From Bacillota bacterium (GTDB lineage: Bacteria; Bacillota; Clostridia; DSM-8532), in NCBI GenBank assembly GCA_023426765.1, contig JAEZBW010000392.1, positions 1 through 8,380 of the forward strand: 8,380 nucleotides of DNA, in the 5' to 3' direction. Each line of letters opens with the position of its first letter. The first letter of the stretch is position 1. The notes below the pieces were generated by a model. The model worked only from the letters and a program-made list of their open reading frames with translations, searched no databases and was not told the origin of the DNA. The position numbers were made by a program, and so were the translations under genes. Shown piece after piece: positions 6,775 to 8,380 of the stretch.

Positions 6775-7396
6775 GTATCAATCCGACCATAATGGAATTG
6801 AAATTTAGAATTAGATGTTGTTTTTGCTAAAATAAATGGAGTATCAATCCGACCATAATGGAATTGAAATAAAATTGTAATTTTATGTGCCGATATTGTT
6901 ACCAACGTATCAATCCGACCATAATGGAATTGAAATTACTGTATCAGATCTAACCCAAATTACTGGGACTGGTATCAATCCGACCATAATGGAATTGAAA
7001 TTAGCAAAAAACCTGCATGAGAAGGTGTTCACGTTAAGTATCAATCCGACCATAATGGAATTGAAATCTGAACTTCGTTTGCGACGAGGCACACGTTTAT
7101 ATCGTATCAATCCGACCATAATGGAATTGAAATTAACATCGTAGTCCACAACAAGGATACCGGGCGCGGTATCAATCCGACCATAATGGAATTGAAATCA
7201 GTGTGACGGTCCGATGGAACGGATGGTCAACACGGTATCAATCCGACCATAATGGAATTGAAATCTGCTTAAACCACTCAGGAGCCAATTCATCAAATGC
7301 GTATCAATCCGACCATAATGGAATTGAAATGTTCTGATTTCAGATATTCAGCAATTTTCAGCATAGGTATCAATCCGACCATAATGGAATTGAAAT

Positions 7397-7432
7397 CTCA
7401 ATCCGGCTTTTTGTCGGGCAGAACCTCGATGA
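7397..7432 (+). other. Spacer 21: overlaps the source of spacer 33
   Basis: Its first 15 bases, CTCAATCCGGCTTTT, are identical to the last 15 bases of spacer 33 (8212-8226), on the same strand. The two protospacers would be offset by 21 nt on one target. The reverse complement reads IEVLPDKKPD then a stop codon, which could be the end of a target gene, though other frames are also open. Confidence 0.8.
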
Positions 7433-8190
7433 GTATCAATCCGACCATAATGGAATTGAAATATAAATGCTTTGCGGCTTTCCGGATTAAAGAAGTCGTG
7501 TATCAATCCGACCATAATGGAATTGAAATGCGATAACGGATGGAACGAACCTGCAGTTATGCTTCGTATCAATCCGACCATAATGGAATTGAAATGAAAA
7601 AGTGACGGCCAGCGTTAACCGCGAACGGATGGTATCAATCCGACCATAATGGAATTGAAATTTCTGTAAAACTACTCAATTGTAACATTCCATCAAGGTA
7701 TCAATCCGACCATAATGGAATTGAAATATGAAACAAAAGACAAAAGAACTATGCCAAAACCTTGTATCAATCCGACCATAATGGAATTGAAATCCTACAG
7801 ATTCAAACCATTCCCGGAAGTTTTGACTTGGTATCAATCCGACCATAATGGAATTGAAATGGTAGACCCGTCAATTCCGTCCGTCCTGATGGCCCAGTAT
7901 CAATCCGACCATAATGGAATTGAAATATTCCGGGCATTCTTCTTTTCCAATCCATTCTAAAGTATCAATCCGACCATAATGGAATTGAAATGCGAATACT
8001 TGACTTTTAGACAGGTTAACGATCTGAGTATCAATCCGACCATAATGGAATTGAAATGTGGAAATCTCCGTCCGAAACTATCGTTCCTATTCCGGTATCA
8101 ATCCGACCATAATGGAATTGAAATTATCACATAACGCCATTTTGTGTTTTTCTATCCCTGGTATCAATCCGACCATAATGGAATTGAAAT

Positions 8191-8226
8191 CATATATGCC
8201 GCTGAAACTGGCTCAATCCGGCTTTT
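8191..8226 (+). other. Spacer 33: overlaps the source of spacer 21
   Basis: The last 15 bases equal the first 15 of spacer 21. As it lies further from the leader, it should be the older acquisition. Its bases just before the overlap, ACTGG, predict the sequence flanking the spacer 21 protospacer. Confidence 0.8.
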
Positions 8227-8380
8227 GTATCAATCCGACCATAATGGAATTGAAATGTTATCGTCTAATAGTAACCATTGCAGGCAGTCTGAGTATCAAT
8301 CCGACCATAATGGAATTGAAATTTTAAATAGTCAATAACGTTTTGTAAATGTTGTTTCAGTATCAATCCGACCATAATGG

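Larger units (their letters stand above)
6046..8380 (+). CRISPR. Type I-B CRISPR array, at least 36 repeats, truncated at window end
   Basis: The 30-bp repeat begins GTATCAATCC and ends GAATTGAAAT. Complete copies start at 6046, 6112, 6178, 6244, 6311, 6377, 6444, 6510, 6576, 6643, 6709, 6775, 6841, 6907, 6972, 7038, 7104, 7169, 7235, 7301, 7367, 7433, 7500, 7566, 7632, 7698, 7764, 7831, 7897, 7962, 8028, 8095, 8161, 8227 and 8293. A 36th copy starts at 8360 and is cut after 21 bases. I see no base change in any copy. The 35 spacers are 36 nt in 25 cases, 37 nt in seven and 35 nt in three. The GAATTGAAA end is typical of I-B repeats and sets the array on the + strand with the leader at the left. 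Repeat positions 5-10 (CAATCC) can pair with 20-26 (GGAATTG) with one bulged A and a 9-nt loop. Cas6 cleavage before ATTGAAAT would give the usual 8-nt tag. Confidence 0.99.

Noticed and set aside
6142..7300. TAAACCACTC shared by spacers 2 and 19
   Set aside because: A 10-mer match is expected by chance among about 1.26 kb of spacer sequence.
7199..7631. CGGATGG-type words shared by spacers 18, 23 and 24
   Set aside because: The shared words are 9-mers with different spacing, a level expected by chance.
6086..8338. Open frames across the array encoding repeated peptides such as YQSDHNGIE, INPTIMELK and FNSIMVGLI
   Set aside because: They are translations of the 30-bp CRISPR repeat, whose 66-bp period with the common 36-nt spacer preserves the frame. 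There are no ribosome binding sites and no real protein family.
6076..8359. Shared 13-mer TGTAAATGTTGTT between spacer 1 and spacer 35
   Set aside because: The match is internal in spacer 1, AT-rich and flanked by mismatches on both sides. It is shorter and less ordered than the 15-nt overlap of spacers 21 and 33, so chance is reasonable. A protospacer search would settle it.
1..8380. A wholly new defence system in this window
   Set aside because: Every gene belongs to a known I-B CRISPR-Cas family with intact motifs. No unexplained gene or accessory cassette is present.

Overview
This window is an almost complete subtype I-B (Cst/Tneap-type) CRISPR-Cas locus on the + strand. The AT-rich coding sequence, the strong AGGAGG-like ribosome binding sites, the Cst2/Cas5t proteins and the 30-nt repeat ending in GAATTGAAAT all suggest a Firmicutes host, most likely a member of the Clostridia. 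The species cannot be named from this sequence alone.

Layout. Bases 1-5846 hold a tightly packed operon: the probable last codons of an upstream gene (1-21, probably cas8), then cas7 (Cst2/DevR), cas5 (Cas5t), a fused HD-nuclease/helicase cas3, cas4, cas1 and cas2. The junctions are 4-bp ATGA overlaps or gaps of 7-10 nt, so translational coupling is likely. cas6 and the cas8 large subunit are not in the window and are expected just upstream. Bases 5847-6045 are a non-coding, AT-rich leader with a TTGACA promoter-like element and an 8-bp inverted repeat. Bases 6046-8380 are a CRISPR array with 35 complete, identical 30-nt repeats, a 36th cut by the window end, and 35 spacers of 35-37 nt. The array runs off the right edge.

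How it works. Cas1, Cas2 and Cas4 would capture and trim new spacers and insert them at the leader-proximal repeat. The array transcript would be cut by the off-window Cas6, probably leaving an 8-nt AUUGAAAU 5' tag. Cas7 and Cas5, with Cas8, would form Cascade around the crRNA, and Cas3 would unwind and degrade the bound target.

The gene set is a recognised one and I see no new class of system. The novelty is in the array. Two spacers appear to come from a DNA cytosine-5 methyltransferase gene (motif I and motif VI). Two other spacers overlap by exactly 15 nt and so probably sample the same target locus. One spacer carries a perfect TATAAT that, with the TTGAAA inside the preceding repeat, makes a near-consensus promoter within the array. 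Cas7 also appears to carry a charged helical insertion.
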